Part shown: piece after piece, positions 61,508 through 64,000 of the stretch
Numbering within the stretch: position 1 is the stretch's first letter
Layout: each line of letters starts with the position of its first letter
Assembly: GCA_947489665.1 (NCBI GenBank)
Contig: CANLEH010000001.1
Span: 1,088,501-1,152,500, forward strand
Origin: an uncultured Roseicyclus sp.
GTDB lineage: Bacteria; Pseudomonadota; Alphaproteobacteria; Rhodobacterales; Rhodobacteraceae
Length of the DNA stretch: 64,000 bases
Direction of reading: 5' to 3'
The notes under the pieces: model-generated
Databases searched by the model: none
Seen by the model: the letters and a program-made list of their open reading frames with translations, nothing else
What the model was told of the DNA's origin: nothing
Made by a program: the position numbers and the translations under genes

Positions 61508-62696
61508 AGGACCTCTGAATGGCCTGATCGTCCTCGACCTTTCCCGTATCCTCGCGGGCCCCACCTGCACGCAGGCGTTCGGCGATCTGGGCGCCACGAT
61601 CATCAAGATCGAGCACCCCGAACGCGGCGATGATACCCGCACATGGGGCCCGCCCTTCGCCAATGGCCCGGATGGTCAGCCAACCGATCTCAGCAGCTAT
61701 TTCATGTGTGCCAATCGCAACAAGCTGTCCGTGGGCGTCGATATCGCTACGCCCGAAGGGCAGGAAACGATCCGCCAAATCGCCGCCCGCGCCGATGTGG
61801 TCATCGAGAATTTCAAACCCGGCGGGCTTGACAAGTATGGCCTCGATTTCAACAGCTTGCTCACAGCCTATCCACAGCTTGTCTATTGCTCCATCTCCGG
61901 CTTCGGCCAGACCGGCCCGAACCGCGAGAAACCGGGCTACGACCTTATGGCGCAAGGCTTTTCCGGCATCATGGCGCTGACCGGCGCAAAGGATGGCCCG
62001 CCCGCCAAGGTTGCCGTTGGCATCGCTGACGTGATGACAGGCATGTACGCCGCCACCGGCATCCTTGCCGCGCTCCGCCACCGCGATGCGACCGGGCAGG
62101 GGCAGCATATCGACCTGTCACTGGTCGATGCCTCCATCGCTTGGATGATCAACGAAGGCGTTGCGCACCTGACCACCGGCCAACCCCGGCCCCGGCGCGG
62201 CGACCAACACGCCACCATCGTGCCCTATCAGACCTTCGCCTGTGCCGATGGCCATGTCCTCGTCGCCGTGGGCAACGACACACAATACGTCCGCTTTTGC
62301 GATTTCCTCGGGCGGCCCGACCTCGCCGACGACCCGCGTTTCGCCACCAATTCCAACCGCGTCATCAACCGCGAGGCCCTGATCCCCACTTTGGAGGCCC
62401 TGATGCGACAGCACAGCCAGGCCGACATCGTGGCGGCGCTGGAAGCTCGCAAGGTCCCCGTCGGTCCCGTCTATACGGTCGAACAGACCTTTGCCTCCGA
62501 CCAGGTTGCGGCGCGCGAGATGCGCATTGATATGGCGAAAGAGGGTGTGGATCGCGGCGGTGTCGAACTCATCGGCAATCCACTGAAATTCTCGGCCACT
62601 CCCGTCACCTATCGCCACGCGCCGCCGCATCTGGGCGAGCATACTGAGGCCGTTCTCGACTGGCTTTCCGGCACGACTGAGACGCCCGAAGGTTAA
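61494..62696 (+). CDS. CaiB/BaiF-type (family III) CoA transferase
   Basis: A 400-residue protein from the second of two adjacent ATGs (61494), which sits best behind GGAGG. The family III fold shows in PLNGLIVLDLSRILAGPTCTQAFGDLGATIIKIEHPERGDDTR at the start, followed by N-R-N-K-L-S-V-G-V-D and PGYDLMAQGFSGIMALTG. The adjacency resembles the oxalate arrangement of formyl-CoA transferase plus ThDP oxalyl-CoA decarboxylase, but neither sequence has been shown to be those enzymes. The CoA donor and acceptor are unknown. Confidence 0.9.
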   Translation: MAASKGPLNGLIVLDLSRILAGPTCTQAFGDLGATIIKIEHPERGDDTRTWGPPFANGPDGQPTDLSSYFMCANRNKLSVGVDIATPEGQETIRQIAARADVVIENFKPGGLDKYGLDFNSLLTAYPQLVYCSISGFGQTGPNREKPGYDLMAQGFSGIMALTGAKDGPPAKVAVGIADVMTGMYAATGILAALRHRDATGQGQHIDLSLVDASIAWMINEGVAHLTTGQPRPRRGDQHATIVPYQTFACADGHVLVAVGNDTQYVRFCDFLGRPDLADDPRFATNSNRVINREALIPTLEALMRQHSQADIVAALEARKVPVGPVYTVEQTFASDQVAAREMRIDMAKEGVDRGGVELIGNPLKFSATPVTYRHAPPHLGEHTEAVLDWLSGTTETPEG

Positions 62697-62730
62697 CCGC
62701 GCCTGCCGCAAATTCGGGCGCGCCGCGAAC

Positions 62731-62788
62731 GATTTCACCTGAAATCAAAGCAAAATCCCGCCGATCTCCGGGTGAATTGGCAGGATTT
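62731..62788. terminator. Two hairpins after the CoA transferase
   Basis: GATTTCA/TGAAATC (62731-62746), then AAATCCCGCC/GGCAGGATTT (62753-62762 and 62779-62788, one mismatch). They sit 35-90 bases past the stop. There is no clear T-run; a rho-assisted terminator or mRNA-stabilising structure is possible. Confidence 0.35.
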
Positions 62789-62906
62789 CGTTCACACATG
62801 CGCCCCGACGGCTCACATGTCCGTCATCTGGGCGCAACGAGGCTTCGCGTGGGCGGGGCCATAGTCTACCTCGGATACAAAGGGACTATCAGAATCGGAC
62901 AGGCGC

Positions 62907-64000
62907 ATGACGCAATTCGACGGATTCGGTCAGCCGACCACGATTTCGGCCGGGCCGGGACTCGATCACTGGACGGAAACGCAGATGGCGTTTCTGGCCC
63001 ATGGGGCGACGACGCCCGATCATCTTGCCAAAACGCTGGACGCTGATCCGCACTTTGCACTGGCCCACGCCGTGAAGGGCTTGTTCCTGATCCTTCTGGG
63101 CCGTCGCGAGCTGATCGAAACCGCGCAGGAGGCAGCAGATAAGGCACGCGCCGCCGATCAAACCCGCCCCGTCACGCCCCGGGAGCGGGCGTTTCTGGAT
63201 GCGCTGGATGCCTGGCTTGGGGGCCAACCCTCCAAGGCTGTGGGCCATCTCGATCAGGTTCTTTTGTCCAACCCGTCCGATCCGCTGGCGATGAAGATCG
63301 GCCATGCGATCCGCTTTGTCCTCGGCGACGCCCAAGGCATGCGCCGACAGGTCGAACAGGTCATGCCCGCCTATGGCGATGATCATGCCGCGCGCGGCTA
63401 TCTGATGGGCTGCCACGCCTTCGCACTGGAAGAAACCGGCGAATATGGCCGGGCCGCCGCGTCCGGCTCCGCCGCGCTGGAAATCTCGCCCGACGATGCC
63501 TGGGGCCTGCACGCCGTCGCGCATGTCTACGATATGCTGGCCGAGCCGACGAAGGGCCTGCAATGGCTGCAAGGGCGTGAGGCCGCGTGGACCCACTGCA
63601 ACAATTTCCGCTACCACGTCTGGTGGCACAAGGCGCTGATGCACCTCGACCTCGGCCAGACCGACATGGTGCTCGACCTCTATGATACCCTGATCCGTGC
63701 CGACAAAACCGACGATTACCGTGACATCTCCAACGCCACCTCGCTTCTGATGCGGTTGGAGCTTGAGGGCGTTGATGTCGGCACCCGTTGGGACGAGCTG
63801 GCCGATACCTCCGCCGCCCGCACCGATGACGGCTCCCTGATCTTTGCCGACCTCCATTACCTTCTGGCGCTCATCGGCGGGCGTCGGGAAGAGGCCACCG
63901 CCAAGCTCGTGGCCCGCATCACCGATGATGGCGCAAACGGCCAGGGCGAGGCCGCGATGCGCATGGCCAATCCCGGTGCCGCCGCCGCGATGGGACTGGA
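62907..64000 (+). CDS. TTC38-like tetratricopeptide protein, 3' end outside window
   Basis: The ATG at 62907 opens a frame that remains open for 364 codons to the window end. The sequence MTQFDGFGQPTTISAGPGLDHW and paired helices (ALAHAVKGLFLILLGRRELIETA; GYLMGCHAFALEETGEYGRAA) are of TPR type, and the H-V-W-W-H-K-A-L-M-H-L motif with the earlier D-D-A-W-G-L-H-A-V-A-H is characteristic of the TTC38 family. Function unknown; probably a cytoplasmic scaffold. Confidence 0.8.
   Translation, partial: MTQFDGFGQPTTISAGPGLDHWTETQMAFLAHGATTPDHLAKTLDADPHFALAHAVKGLFLILLGRRELIETAQEAADKARAADQTRPVTPRERAFLDALDAWLGGQPSKAVGHLDQVLLSNPSDPLAMKIGHAIRFVLGDAQGMRRQVEQVMPAYGDDHAARGYLMGCHAFALEETGEYGRAAASGSAALEISPDDAWGLHAVAHVYDMLAEPTKGLQWLQGREAAWTHCNNFRYHVWWHKALMHLDLGQTDMVLDLYDTLIRADKTDDYRDISNATSLLMRLELEGVDVGTRWDELADTSAARTDDGSLIFADLHYLLALIGGRREEATAKLVARITDDGANGQGEAAMRMANPGAAAAMGL

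Overview
The window looks like a chromosomal segment from a marine alphaproteobacterium of the Rhodobacteraceae (roseobacter-type). The evidence is high GC coding, a copA-cueR copper pair, a tRNA-Cys, a small DUF6280 gene divergent from efp, DUF2927 next to apt, a protein-isoaspartate methyltransferase next to tolC, and a dispersed intergenic repeat. I read about 46 protein genes and two tRNAs. No rRNA, CRISPR array, integrase or insertion sequence was seen.

Layout. (a) 1-10.3 kb, minus strand: a surface-glycan type cluster. It holds three glycosyltransferases, a secreted protein of unknown function, a sulfatase fused to RTX calcium-binding repeats, two coupled unknowns, and a glycosyltransferase-methyltransferase fusion. 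(b) 10.4-17 kb: a BASS transporter and fatty-acyl-CoA ligase pair, an IclR regulator, 4-hydroxyphenylpyruvate dioxygenase and xylulokinase. (c) 17-20.2 kb: copA-cueR behind a textbook CueR operator, then tRNA-Cys. (d) 20.2-27.8 kb: an MscS channel, a PCMT-like protein, TolC, an acidic PopZ-like protein and PtsP. (e) 27.8-36.4 kb: housekeeping genes. These are an mtnP / SDR-DoxX / DUF2269 / LysE operon, a lipoprotein, a SulP transporter, a flavin reductase, a GNAT / DUF2927 / apt operon and tRNA-Leu(UAA).

(f) 36.5-56.1 kb is the most unusual part. A 4012-residue protein with an N-terminal LEPR-XLL motif and a C-terminal field of long-period RTX-like repeats is followed on its own strand by a DUF3467 gene, a HlyD-type adaptor with a long N-terminal extension, and an M50 metalloprotease fused to an adaptor-like domain. 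Divergent from it runs a coupled operon of a TolC-like lipoprotein, a second small adaptor and an Omp85-like beta-barrel without POTRA domains. No ABC ATPase is present. I read the whole as a candidate dedicated export and processing system for the giant surface protein.

(g) 56-64 kb: 6-phosphogluconate dehydrogenase, a DUF6280 gene, efp, a rhomboid protease, a thiamine-diphosphate enzyme coupled to a CaiB-type CoA transferase, and the start of a TTC38-like protein that runs off the window.
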